The notes under the pieces: model-generated
Database searches by the model: none
What the model saw: only the letters and a program-made list of their open reading frames with translations
What the model was told of the DNA's origin: nothing
In this document: piece by piece, positions 26,026 through 34,835 of the stretch
Layout: every line of letters starts with the position of its first letter
Numbering within the stretch: the first letter of the stretch is position 1
Made by a program: the position numbers and the translations under genes
NCBI RefSeq assembly: GCF_001984195.1
Contig: NZ_MTQN01000010.1
Coordinates: 744,001 to 808,000, forward strand
Length of the DNA stretch: 64,000 nucleotides
Reading direction: 5' to 3'
Source: Kribbella sp. ALI-6-A
GTDB lineage: Bacteria > Actinomycetota > Actinomycetes > Propionibacteriales > Kribbellaceae

Positions 26026-26655
26026 TCAGCTCTCGGTGCGGGGAAAGCCGCGGATGCCGCGCCAGGCCAGGCTGGCGACCAGGTCGGCGGCCTGCTGCTG
26101 GGCCAGCGTCGGGTTGTCGGAGGCCAGCCAGTAGCGGGCGCTGACCTGCGCCATCCCGACCAGGCTGACCGCGAGCACCATCGACTGCTCCTTGTTCAGC
26201 CCGGCGTCCGCGCTGATCACCTCCGAGCAGGCCTCCGCGCAGGCCTGGGTGACCCGGTCGACCCGCTCGCGTACCGCGGGCTCGTTGGTCAGGTCGGACT
26301 CGAACACCAGCCGGAACGCGCCCTGGGCGTTGGCGACGTAGTCGTAGAAGGCGTGGATCGTCGCGGCGACCCGCTGCTTGTTGTCCTCGGTCGAGCGCAG
26401 CGCCTCGCGCACCGACGCGACGATCGCCTCGCAGGAGCTGTCCAGCAGCGCCAGGTACAGCTCGAGCTTGCCGGGGAAGTGCTGGTACAGGACCGGCTTG
26501 GAGACGCCGGCGCGGTCGGCGATGTCGTCCATCGCGGCGGCGTGGTAGCCGTTGGCGACGAAGACCTCCTGGGCCGCCTCGAGCAGCTGCGCTCGGCGAG
26601 CCAGCCGGGGCAGGCGGCTGCCGCGTTTCGGTGCGGTCTCCGGTGTCGTCGACAC
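26026..26655 (-). CDS. TetR-family regulator (Rv3208-like)
   Basis: A 209-residue TetR repressor. The helix-turn-helix (about residues 25-70) reads ARRAQLLEAAQEVFVANGYH, DDIADRAGVSKPVLYQHFPGK. The ligand domain is all-helical and unassigned. The GTG at 26655 follows TAAGGAGCC. Its position before the DUF3107 gene matches Rv3208 in M. tuberculosis; its targets are not known from sequence. Confidence 0.9.
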   Translation of the reverse strand: MSTTPETAPKRGSRLPRLARRAQLLEAAQEVFVANGYHAAAMDDIADRAGVSKPVLYQHFPGKLELYLALLDSSCEAIVASVREALRSTEDNKQRVAATIHAFYDYVANAQGAFRLVFESDLTNEPAVRERVDRVTQACAEACSEVISADAGLNKEQSMVLAVSLVGMAQVSARYWLASDNPTLAQQQAADLVASLAWRGIRGFPRTES

Positions 26656-26722
26656 TTCGGCTCCTTACGGTCATGCGGCACCGGACGACGTCGGCCCCCG
26701 GTGTATACCGTCCGAATCCTAC

Positions 26723-26911
26723 CTAGCGGTAGTCGTCCTCGCCGCCGTCCCCGACCGATCGGCGCTGTTCGTCGACGTCGGCCGGGTCGGCCTCGGGCGG
26801 CACGGAGCCGGCCGGTTCCTCCTCGGCGTCCAGACCAGCGGGCGACTGGTATTGCTCCAGTACGTCGGCCTCCGGAGCCTCGGTGGGCAGATCGACCTCG
26901 GGCTCGGACAT
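26723..26911 (-). CDS. Small acidic protein
   Basis: A 62-residue, highly acidic, Pro/Glu-rich protein (MSEPEVDLPTEAPEADVLEQ opening; GEDDYR end). It is probably disordered. An excellent ribosome site, TAAGGAGGAACCG, precedes the ATG, so it is a real gene. Family not recognised. It lies 39 bases downstream of the polymerase-domain gene stop at 26951 on the same strand. Confidence 0.72.
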   Translation of the reverse strand: MSEPEVDLPTEAPEADVLEQYQSPAGLDAEEEPAGSVPPEADPADVDEQRRSVGDGGEDDYR

Positions 26912-26950
26912 CGGTTCCTCCTTAGGTTGAGTTCTTGCGGATCCGTACGG

Positions 26951-27877
26951 TCAGCTCGGCAGTGGCTTCGGGTCGTCGTACAGGCCCTCGAGCACGTCGC
27001 CGTACTCCTCGACGCGAGCCAGCACCTCGTGCGGCAGGAAGGTCAGCTCGGCCTGGTCCGTGGCCGCGGCGACCTCGTCCCAGTCGATCGGGGTGGAGAC
27101 CCGCGGTTCCTCGGCCCCGCGCAGCGAGTACGGCGCGAGCGTGGTCTTGGCGCTGGCGTTCTGGCTCCAGTCGATGAACACCTTGCCGGGCCGCAGCGCC
27201 TTCGTCATGTTCGCGGTCACGTTCTCCGGCAGCGCCTCGGCCAGCTGCTCCGCGAGCTGCTTGGCGAACGCACTGGTCGCCCGGGACGACGCCGGCTCGA
27301 TCGGTACGTACAAGTGCATGCCCTTGTTTCCGGACGTTTTCGGCCACCCCTCCAGCCCGTAGTGGCCGAGCAGCTCGCGCAGGGCGAGTGCCACGTCGCA
27401 GCACTCCACGATGCTCACACCCGGCCCCGGGTCCAGGTCGAACACGACCAGATCGGCTTGCGGGTCCTTGCCGTCGTCGGACAGCCCGATCCGCCACTGC
27501 GGGACGTGCAGTTCCAGCGCGGCCAGGTTCGCCAGCCACACGATCGTCTGCACGTCGTCGGCGATCACGAAGTCCGCCTCGTCCCGGCCGGTCGAGCTGC
27601 CGGGCGTCGGCAGGGTCACGGTGCGCACCCAGTCCGGCGTACCGCGCGGTGCGTTCTTCTCGAAGAAGTACGACGCTCCGGTGCCGTCCGGCCAGCGCTT
27701 GCGGGTCAGTGGCCGGTCCGACAGGTGCGGAAGCAGCAGCGGGGCGATCTGGTGGTAGTACTCGATCACCTCCGCCTTGGTGAAACCTGTCTGCGGGTAC
27801 AGCACTTTGCCGAGGTTGGTGAGCTTCATCGTCTGCCCGTCGACCTCGGTGGTCAGTTGCGTCGGTGCGGCCGCCAT
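26951..27877 (-). CDS. LigD-type primase-polymerase domain protein
   Basis: A 308-residue archaeo-eukaryotic primase-type polymerase like the PolDom of LigD. Landmarks are TNLGKVLYPQTGFTKAEVI, PLTRKRWPDG, the metal-binding DLDPGPG, SGNKGMHLYVPI and KVFIDWSQN. Such stand-alone proteins add ribonucleotides or fill gaps at DNA ends, in non-homologous end joining or stress repair. There is no ligase or phosphoesterase domain and no Ku gene in the window. The ATG at 27877 fits the usual N-terminus; it is divergent from an alpha/beta hydrolase 42 bases away. Confidence 0.92.
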   Translation of the reverse strand: MAAAPTQLTTEVDGQTMKLTNLGKVLYPQTGFTKAEVIEYYHQIAPLLLPHLSDRPLTRKRWPDGTGASYFFEKNAPRGTPDWVRTVTLPTPGSSTGRDEADFVIADDVQTIVWLANLAALELHVPQWRIGLSDDGKDPQADLVVFDLDPGPGVSIVECCDVALALRELLGHYGLEGWPKTSGNKGMHLYVPIEPASSRATSAFAKQLAEQLAEALPENVTANMTKALRPGKVFIDWSQNASAKTTLAPYSLRGAEEPRVSTPIDWDEVAAATDQAELTFLPHEVLARVEEYGDVLEGLYDDPKPLPS

Positions 27878-27919
27878 GGCTCCCAGTGTCCAGCCTCGCG
27901 AGGGTTCTAACATGGCAAG

Positions 27920-28849
27920 ATGGACAGTTACGCGGGAGTAACTGGCGCTTCGGTGCCGTTGGGGACGCAGGAATGGCCGGCCCGCACCGTGCCGGTCGCC
28001 GGGGTGGACGTCGTGGTCCGGGACACGCCCGGGAGTTCTCCGGACCTGCCGCCGGCCGTGTTCGTGCACGGCCTCGGCGGCTCCTCGCTGAACTGGACGA
28101 CGCTCGGGCACCTGCTGAGCGACAGCGTCCGCGGCATCGCCCCCGACCTGCCCGGCTTCGGCCGTACGCCGCCGGCCGCGCGCGGCGGGATCAACGACCA
28201 GGCCGACGTCGTCGCGCAGCTGTGGGACGCCGAGTTCGGCGACGAGCCGGTCCACCTGTTCGGCAACTCGATGGGCGGCGCGATCGCGGTGCGGCTGGCG
28301 GCCGGCCGGCCGGAGCGAGTGGCGTCGCTGACGCTGATCTCCCCGGCGCTGCCGCATCCGCGGGCGTCGGCGATCGCGCTGTGGTTCGCCGCGCTGTCCA
28401 CCCCGCGGCTGGGCCCGCTGGTGCTGGAGCGGAGCAAGCGGCTGCCGTTCGAGCGGCGGCTGCAGGCGGCGTACGCGATGATCTTCGGCGAGCCGGACCG
28501 GCTGCCGCCCGAGGTGCGGCGGGCGTACGAGGAGGAGCTGCGGGCGCGCGACGAGCAGCCCTGGGGTCCGCAGGCCACGCTGGACGGAGCCCGCAGCCTC
28601 CTGTTGTCGTACCTGGCTCCGCCGAGCCGCTCGCTGTGGCTGGACACCGCGAAGGTCACCTGCCCGGTCCTGCTCGTGTACGGCGGCCGTGACCGGCTGG
28701 TCAACGCGGGGATCCGCACCAAGGCGCAACAGGCTTTCCCGGACGCGCGGCTGCTCTACCTGCCGCGCACAGGGCACGTGGCCCAGATGGAGAACCCGCA
28801 GGAGGTCGAGCGAGCCTTCCGGCAGCTTTGCAGGTCCGTGCAAAGGTGA
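27920..28849 (+). CDS. Alpha/beta hydrolase
   Basis: A 309-residue alpha/beta-hydrolase. The oxyanion segment is FVHGLGGSSLNW, nucleophile elbow GNSMGGAIAVRL (Ser near residue 117), acid YGGRDRLV, and His TGHVAQMENP. A similar hydrolase lies beside the TetR/MoeZ genes in other actinobacteria. Substrate unknown. It is divergent from the polymerase-domain gene. Confidence 0.87.
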   Translation: MDSYAGVTGASVPLGTQEWPARTVPVAGVDVVVRDTPGSSPDLPPAVFVHGLGGSSLNWTTLGHLLSDSVRGIAPDLPGFGRTPPAARGGINDQADVVAQLWDAEFGDEPVHLFGNSMGGAIAVRLAAGRPERVASLTLISPALPHPRASAIALWFAALSTPRLGPLVLERSKRLPFERRLQAAYAMIFGEPDRLPPEVRRAYEEELRARDEQPWGPQATLDGARSLLLSYLAPPSRSLWLDTAKVTCPVLLVYGGRDRLVNAGIRTKAQQAFPDARLLYLPRTGHVAQMENPQEVERAFRQLCRSVQR

Positions 28850-28938
28850 CGCCGCCGTGCAACGTTTTGCCCCCGCCGGCGTCTCAGTAGGGGAGGGGCC
28901 CCGAATACCCGGGGCACACGTCGGCCGAGGGGGCAGTT

Positions 28939-31701
28939 GTGCGGTTGTACGCGAGGCTGGGGGTGGTGCCGGCGCTCGCGCTGGCCCTGCTGATCCCGGC
29001 AGGTCAGAGTCAGGCAGGACCCACCGGGGCGACCACTCAGCAGGTGGAGCCGTCCGAGAACAAGGACTGGTCCATCCAGCCGGTCCCCACCGGCTACCGG
29101 ATCACCCTCCGGCTCAGCACCCCGGCGCCGATGCGGGCCGCGCTGCCGATGCTGGCTGTCGACGGGCGCGTGATCGGTGTCGCGCAGGAGTCGGCGGACC
29201 GGCGTACGTTGACCGTCGTCACGCAGGACAGGTCGGTCAGCACTGGTACGCGGGTGACGCTGGTTTGGTCGACCGAGGTCAACCGGGGGAAGCCGGGACG
29301 GTCAGCTGTCGACTCGGCCCTGGTCAAGGAATGGCTGGAGCGTCCGGCAGGCCCGGCGACCTCCGTGGACCCCGGTGCCGTCGGCCGGTACGGCGTGGGT
29401 CTGTCCGAGTACAACCTCGGCGACGAGGCGGTCAACCTGCCGGACCTGGGTCACAAGGCCGAGCTGCGCGGCCGGGTCTACACCCCTGTCGGTGCGACCG
29501 GGCCCAGACCGCTCGTGGTGTTCCTGCACGGTCGGCACGCGGTCTGCTACGGCGGCGCCGGGCAGTTCCCGCCCGGTGGCAAGCCATGGCCGTGCGCGGC
29601 CGATCAGAAGCCGATCCCCAGCTTCCGGGGCTACGACAGTCCCGCCTGGGCTCTGGCGAGCCACGGCTACCAGGTGGTGTCGATCAGCGCCAACGCCGTC
29701 AACGCCTGGGACAACAACACCTACGACGGCGGTGCGATGGCCCGCGCCCAGCTGATCCTGGCTCACCTCGACCTGTGGAAGCAGTGGTCGACGACCGGCG
29801 GCGGTCCGTACGGCAGCCAGTACGTCGGCAAGGTCGACCTCGGCAACGTCGGCCTGATGGGTCACTCCCGCGGTGGTGAGGGCGTCGTCCGGGCCGCACT
29901 GCTCAACACGCACCTCGGCGGCAAGTACGGCGTCCGCGCGGTGCTGCCGCTCGCACCGGTCGACTTCTCCCGTCCGACGCTGCCCGGCGTGGCGATGAGC
30001 GTGCTGCTGCCGTACTGCGACGGTGACGTGGCCGACCTGCAGGGCCAGAAGTTCTACGACGACACCCGGTACGCCGTGACGCCGGACCAGGCGCGCCGGT
30101 CGACGGTGCTGATGCTGGGCACGAACCACAACTTCTTCAACCGCGAGTGGACGCCCGGTCAGTCGGTCGCGCCGTCGTTCGACGACACCTGGGACGACGG
30201 CTCGGCGCAGAACCCGTGCTCGTTCAAGAGCGGGCTGCGACTGACCGCTGTGCAGCAGCAGGCCGCCGGGCGGGCGTACATCGCCGGGTTCTTCCGGCTG
30301 GAGATGGGCCGCGAGCAGGCGCTGCTCCCGCTGTTCGACGGCTCGAACACCCGGGCCGCATCGGCCGGCAAGGCCGTCGTACGGGTGGTGTCGCAGGCGC
30401 CGGCGGCTCAGCGCCGGGACGTGAACCGGCTCGACCAGACACTGCCGGCAGGCGCTGTCACGGGAGCCGCCAAGGCCGAGGTGTGCGCCGGTCTGCCGAA
30501 CTCGATCCCGCAGGAGGGGGCGTCGGCTCCCTGCTGGAAGTCCGCTGACGGTTGGCGGATGCCGCACTGGGTTCCGTCAGCGGTTGCGAGGACCGCTCCG
30601 ACCGCCGCGGTCACGCGGCTGCGCTGGACCGGCACCACCGGCTCGGTGCGCTTCGACCTGCCCGCCGGACGGAGAGACGTGAGCAAGTACGACGCGCTGA
30701 CGTTCCGCGCGTCGCCGGAGCCGACCGGGCCGGCCAAGCCTGACCTGTCGTTGCGGGTCACCGACGGGCGAGGCCAGTTCGTCAACGTGCCGGTGTCGGC
30801 GATCAGCGACGCTTTGCTCCGCCTGCCCGGCCAGGACGAGTACGGGCTGCCGAAGACGCTGTTGCGGACGGTCCGGCTTCCGCTGTGGTGGCTGGGCAAG
30901 CTCGACCGCAAGGACATCCGCTCGGTGGAGCTCCGCACGGACCGGGCGACTGCGGGAGCGGTCTACCTGTCCGACCTGGCCTTCTCCGCCGGCGGGCTGG
31001 GTACGCCGACTCCCCTCGACGTGCCGAGTGTGTCGGTGTCGGACGCCAGGACGACCGAAGGCAACACCGGGACCGCCTCGCTGGACTACTGGGTCTCGCT
31101 GTCGCGGCCGTCCGCCGTACCGGTGACGGTGTGGGCCGAGACCAGCACCGGGGACGTTTTCCAGGCGAACGACGGCGACGTGAACCGGCGGCTGGTGTTC
31201 GCGCCGGGGCAGACGAAGCAGAAGGTCAGTGTGGTGGTCAAGGCGAACACGGTGGACGACTACGACCTGCAGAGCACGCTGCAGCTGTCCGTGCCGACGC
31301 AGTCGATCGTCGGGGACGCCCAGGCCGACGGAGTCGTGGTGGACGACGATCCGGAGCCGGTACTGACGATCGGCAACGGGGTCGGCTTCGAGGCGTCGAG
31401 AAAGATCCGGTTCCCGGTCCGGCTGTCCGCGCCGACCGGCAAGTACGTCGAGTTCGACGCGCTGCTGGTCAGCGGGACGGCCAAGCTCGGCAGCGACCTG
31501 CAGGGCTACGCCCCGGGAATTCACCGCGCGTACGGCCACGTGACGCCGGGCCAGGTGGTCGGCTGGATCCAGGTCGACCTGCTCGACGACAAGGCCGCGG
31601 AGCCGGCCGAGTCCTTCACGCTACGGGTCGACAAGGTCGAGGGAGTGGAGTTCACCGGGCCGGTGGTGCGGTCCGGGCTGATCGTCGACGACGACCGGTG
31701 A
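28939..31701 (+). CDS. Secreted alpha/beta hydrolase with Calx-beta-like repeats, copy A
   Basis: A 920-residue secreted protein. The signal peptide starts at GTG 28939 and ends near GQSQA. A two-strand opening domain follows, then an alpha/beta-hydrolase (about 160-470) with the FLHGRHAVCYGG oxyanion segment, nucleophile GHSRGGEG and LGTNHNFFN carrying a His; then a jelly-roll-like region (about 540-690) and two Calx-beta-like modules (about 700-920) that each end in a VDDD motif typical of Calcium-binding Calx-beta loops. It is likely an extracellular esterase or polymer-degrading enzyme. A paralogue follows directly. Substrate unknown. Confidence 0.82.
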   Translation: MRLYARLGVVPALALALLIPAGQSQAGPTGATTQQVEPSENKDWSIQPVPTGYRITLRLSTPAPMRAALPMLAVDGRVIGVAQESADRRTLTVVTQDRSVSTGTRVTLVWSTEVNRGKPGRSAVDSALVKEWLERPAGPATSVDPGAVGRYGVGLSEYNLGDEAVNLPDLGHKAELRGRVYTPVGATGPRPLVVFLHGRHAVCYGGAGQFPPGGKPWPCAADQKPIPSFRGYDSPAWALASHGYQVVSISANAVNAWDNNTYDGGAMARAQLILAHLDLWKQWSTTGGGPYGSQYVGKVDLGNVGLMGHSRGGEGVVRAALLNTHLGGKYGVRAVLPLAPVDFSRPTLPGVAMSVLLPYCDGDVADLQGQKFYDDTRYAVTPDQARRSTVLMLGTNHNFFNREWTPGQSVAPSFDDTWDDGSAQNPCSFKSGLRLTAVQQQAAGRAYIAGFFRLEMGREQALLPLFDGSNTRAASAGKAVVRVVSQAPAAQRRDVNRLDQTLPAGAVTGAAKAEVCAGLPNSIPQEGASAPCWKSADGWRMPHWVPSAVARTAPTAAVTRLRWTGTTGSVRFDLPAGRRDVSKYDALTFRASPEPTGPAKPDLSLRVTDGRGQFVNVPVSAISDALLRLPGQDEYGLPKTLLRTVRLPLWWLGKLDRKDIRSVELRTDRATAGAVYLSDLAFSAGGLGTPTPLDVPSVSVSDARTTEGNTGTASLDYWVSLSRPSAVPVTVWAETSTGDVFQANDGDVNRRLVFAPGQTKQKVSVVVKANTVDDYDLQSTLQLSVPTQSIVGDAQADGVVVDDDPEPVLTIGNGVGFEASRKIRFPVRLSAPTGKYVEFDALLVSGTAKLGSDLQGYAPGIHRAYGHVTPGQVVGWIQVDLLDDKAAEPAESFTLRVDKVEGVEFTGPVVRSGLIVDDDR

Positions 31702-31858
31702 CGAGATCCAGCACAGATCGCTCGCTGCCGCGTCAGACTCCGGCATGACGTGGCGTCGAACCGTGGTTTGATCTTCGTCGCAATCCGTTGACCAGGACAA
31801 CCACAGGGCGGTTCCGGGGGTCTGACGGACGACCTTGTTCGTCGACGAAGGGAAGCTC

Positions 31859-34576
31859 GTGCGGTTGATCGGCAGGACCACACTGTCGCTGGGGACGGTC
31901 GCACTACTGGGGGTGGGGTTGGTGCCGGCGGCGTCGGCCGCACCAACTCCGCCACCACCACAAGCAGTTGCCAGTAGCAACGGTTGGCGCATCGATCCGG
32001 TCGCCGGTGGCTATCGGATCACCCTGCGGCTGGACGATCCGGTCCCGCTGCGGGACGCGCTCCCGATGCTTTCGGTCGACGGTCGAACCGTCGGCGTCGC
32101 CCGGGAGTCGGCCGACCGGCGCAGCGTCTGGCTGGTCAGCAAGGACCCCGCCGTCCTGCGCGCCCGGGACGTCCGGCTGGTCTGGTCGGGCGATCCCACC
32201 GGTGACGCCAAGCGCTCCAAGGCCGCCGCCGGGCCGACCGACGCCGACTGGTTGAAGGCGAAGATGGGACCGACGCTCGCCGACGATCCCGGAGCCAAGG
32301 GCAAGTACCAGGTCGAGACCGCGGAGTACGACCTCGGCGACGAGGCCGTCTACCTGCCGGGCCTCAAGCAGAAGTCCGAGCTGCGCGGCAAGGTCTACTC
32401 GCCGCGCGGTGCGACCGGCCCGCGTCCGCTCGTCGTCTTCCTGCACGGCCGGCACCAGGTCTGCTACGGCGGCAACGAGAACGGTCCGTTCCCCGACAAG
32501 CCGTGGCCCTGCACCGGTGAGTGGAAGCCGATCCCGAGCTTCCGCGGGTACGACGGCCCGGCCGAGGCGCTGGCCAGTCACGGCTACCAGGTCGTCTCGA
32601 TCAGCGCGAACGCCGTCAACGCCTGGGACGCCGACGCCTACGACGCCGGTGCGCAGGCCCGCGCCGAGCTGGTGCTCGACCACCTCGACCTGTGGAAGAA
32701 GTGGTCCACGGCCGGCGGTGCGCCGTTCGGGACCAAGTTCATCGGCAAGGTCGACCTGCGCAACGTCGGCCTGATGGGCCACTCGCGCGGCGGTGAGGGG
32801 GTGGCACGCGCCGCCGTGCTCAACGCCGATCGCGGCGGCAGGTACGGGATCCGCGCGGTCCTCCCGCTCGCCCCGACCGACTTCGCCCGGGCGACCGTGC
32901 CCGGCGTCGCGATGAGTGTCGTCCTGCCGTACTGCGACGGCGACGTTTCCGACCTGCAGGGCCAGAAGTTCTACGACGACACCCGGTACTCCGTCACCGG
33001 CGACAACGCGCCGCGCTCCACCGTCACGGTGCTCGGTGCCAACCACAACTTCTTCAACACCGAGTGGACGCCGGGACAGTCGGTCGCGCCGTCCAACGAC
33101 GACTGGTGGGAGGAGGGCGCCGAGTCGCCCTGCGGGCCCAAGTACGCGGGCCGGCTGAGCGCCAAGGAGCAGCAGGCCGTCGGTACGGCGTACGTGGCGG
33201 GCTTCTTCCGGCTGCAGCTCGGCCACGAGAAGCAGCTGCTGCCGTTGCTCGACGGCTCCAACGCACGAGCCGCTTCAGCCGGCCGTGCCGTCGTACGGGT
33301 TGTGGCGCAGGCTCCTGCGGTCGATCGGCGTGACCTGTCCAAGCTGGACGAGCCGCTGCCGGCCGGAGCGGTCTCCGGCAAGGCCAAGGCGACGGTCTGC
33401 TCGTCGGACTGCGTGCAGACCGAGGACCAGAGTCAGCTGCCGCACTGGGTCAGCTCGTGGTTCGCGGACAAGACACCGACGCTTCCGGTCACCAAGCTGA
33501 GCTGGACCGGGAAGGACGGCGTACTGCGGGTACCTGTCGCCGCCGGCCAGCGTGACGTACGCCGGTACGCCGCTCTGACGTTCCGTGCGGCGCCGGACGC
33601 GGCCGGAGCACCTCGCACCGACCTCAGCGTCCGGGTGGTCGACGGGCACGGCCGGGCGGCGTCGGTGCCGGCCTCCACGCTCGGCGACGCGCTGGTGCGG
33701 ATGCCCGGCTCGGGCAACGGCGTACCGAAGCACCTGCTCCGGACCGTGCGCGTACCGATCGCGTCGCTGAAGGGGATCGACCTGCGCGACGTACGGGCGG
33801 TGGAACTGCGCACCGACCGCGTGGCGAGTGGCTCGGTGCTGCTGAGCGACCTGTCGTTCTCCCGGCCCGGCATCGGGACGTCGGCTCCGGCGGTGCTGCT
33901 GCCGAAGCTGTCCGCGTCGAGCGTGAAGGTGAAGGAGGGCGACACCGGAACGCGGCACGCCGACTTCACCGTGTCGCTGTCGCGGCCGAGCATCCGCCCC
34001 GTCAGCGTGTACGCCGAGACCAACGGCGACCTCGGCACGGTCGTCGGCGCAGTCGCCCGGAAGGTGGTCTTCAAGCCCGGCCAGACCCGGCAGACGATCA
34101 ACGTCCCGATCACGGCGAACACCCGCGACAGCGCGGACCTGCACTTCAGTCTGGTGCTGTCTGCTCCGCACGACGGTCTGCTCGACGAGCCCTTCGGGCA
34201 CGGGCTGGTGATCGACGACGACCCGACCCCGACGCTCACGATCGGCGCGGCGACGGCCAGGGAAGGCTCGAAGGTGCTGGAGTTCCCGCTGACGCTGTCG
34301 GCGGCCAGCGACCAGTACGTCTCGGTCCAGGGTGAGCTGAAGGACGGCACCGCCGTCCTGGGCAAGGACTTCAAGACCTTCGACGAGGAGCCGCCGGCCC
34401 GCTCGTTCTACGGCTACATCGAGCCCGGGAAGACCAAGGGCGCGATCCAGGTCCGGCTGGTCGACGACAAGGTCAAGGAAGCCGGCGAGACCTTCACCGC
34501 GTACGTCACCGAGGCGATGGGTGCGAACGTCAAGATCCCAGTGAGCGTCACCGGGACGATCACTGACAACGACTGA
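31859..34576 (+). CDS. Secreted alpha/beta hydrolase with Calx-beta-like repeats, copy B
   Basis: A 905-residue paralogue of the preceding protein with the same domain order: signal peptide (GTG 31859, GGGAAG upstream, cleavage near AASA), opening domain, hydrolase with FLHGRHQVCYGG and GHSRGGEG, jelly-roll-like region and two Calx-beta-like modules ending in IDDD and TDND. Similarity runs end to end but gaps and substitutions show an old duplication. A copy of the dispersed palindrome encodes VASSN just after the signal peptide. Separate promoter likely, since 157 bases separate the copies. Confidence 0.82.
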   Translation: MRLIGRTTLSLGTVALLGVGLVPAASAAPTPPPPQAVASSNGWRIDPVAGGYRITLRLDDPVPLRDALPMLSVDGRTVGVARESADRRSVWLVSKDPAVLRARDVRLVWSGDPTGDAKRSKAAAGPTDADWLKAKMGPTLADDPGAKGKYQVETAEYDLGDEAVYLPGLKQKSELRGKVYSPRGATGPRPLVVFLHGRHQVCYGGNENGPFPDKPWPCTGEWKPIPSFRGYDGPAEALASHGYQVVSISANAVNAWDADAYDAGAQARAELVLDHLDLWKKWSTAGGAPFGTKFIGKVDLRNVGLMGHSRGGEGVARAAVLNADRGGRYGIRAVLPLAPTDFARATVPGVAMSVVLPYCDGDVSDLQGQKFYDDTRYSVTGDNAPRSTVTVLGANHNFFNTEWTPGQSVAPSNDDWWEEGAESPCGPKYAGRLSAKEQQAVGTAYVAGFFRLQLGHEKQLLPLLDGSNARAASAGRAVVRVVAQAPAVDRRDLSKLDEPLPAGAVSGKAKATVCSSDCVQTEDQSQLPHWVSSWFADKTPTLPVTKLSWTGKDGVLRVPVAAGQRDVRRYAALTFRAAPDAAGAPRTDLSVRVVDGHGRAASVPASTLGDALVRMPGSGNGVPKHLLRTVRVPIASLKGIDLRDVRAVELRTDRVASGSVLLSDLSFSRPGIGTSAPAVLLPKLSASSVKVKEGDTGTRHADFTVSLSRPSIRPVSVYAETNGDLGTVVGAVARKVVFKPGQTRQTINVPITANTRDSADLHFSLVLSAPHDGLLDEPFGHGLVIDDDPTPTLTIGAATAREGSKVLEFPLTLSAASDQYVSVQGELKDGTAVLGKDFKTFDEEPPARSFYGYIEPGKTKGAIQVRLVDDKVKEAGETFTAYVTEAMGANVKIPVSVTGTITDND
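31967..31981. repeat. Dispersed palindrome copy 4
   Basis: GTTGC-CAGTA-GCAAC, read in frame as V-A-S-S-N just after the signal peptide of secreted hydrolase copy B. Confidence 0.75.
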
Positions 34577-34603
34577 CACCGGAGTCGGACCGGATCGGAC
34601 CGA

Positions 34604-34633
34604 GGGCGGCACTGCCGATCGGCAGTGCCGCCC
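34604..34633 (+). terminator. Terminator hairpin after secreted hydrolase pair
   Basis: A perfect 13-bp stem (34604-34616 with 34621-34633) with a GATC loop lies 28 bases after the stop of hydrolase copy B. No T-tract. Confidence 0.8.
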
Positions 34634-34835
34634 GCTCCGTCTCACTGGTGATGCCGGCCTTCGCCGAGCAGCTGTGGAGTCTGCCTGGTCGCGCTGGGAT
34701 CGGCCGCCGCGGTGAGACGGATGTCCCGGGATCTGGACTCCTGACCGGCCGCTTGGACCGGTGCGGGAACATGGAGGAGGGAAGGACGGTTGAACCCGGA
34801 ATCCCCCCGATATTCCCGCTGACGAGGAGCGCCAC

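Noticed and set aside
26951..27877. A full LigD with ligase and phosphoesterase domains
   Set aside because: The protein is only 308 residues and ends after the polymerase domain; no other LigD domain in adjoining frames.
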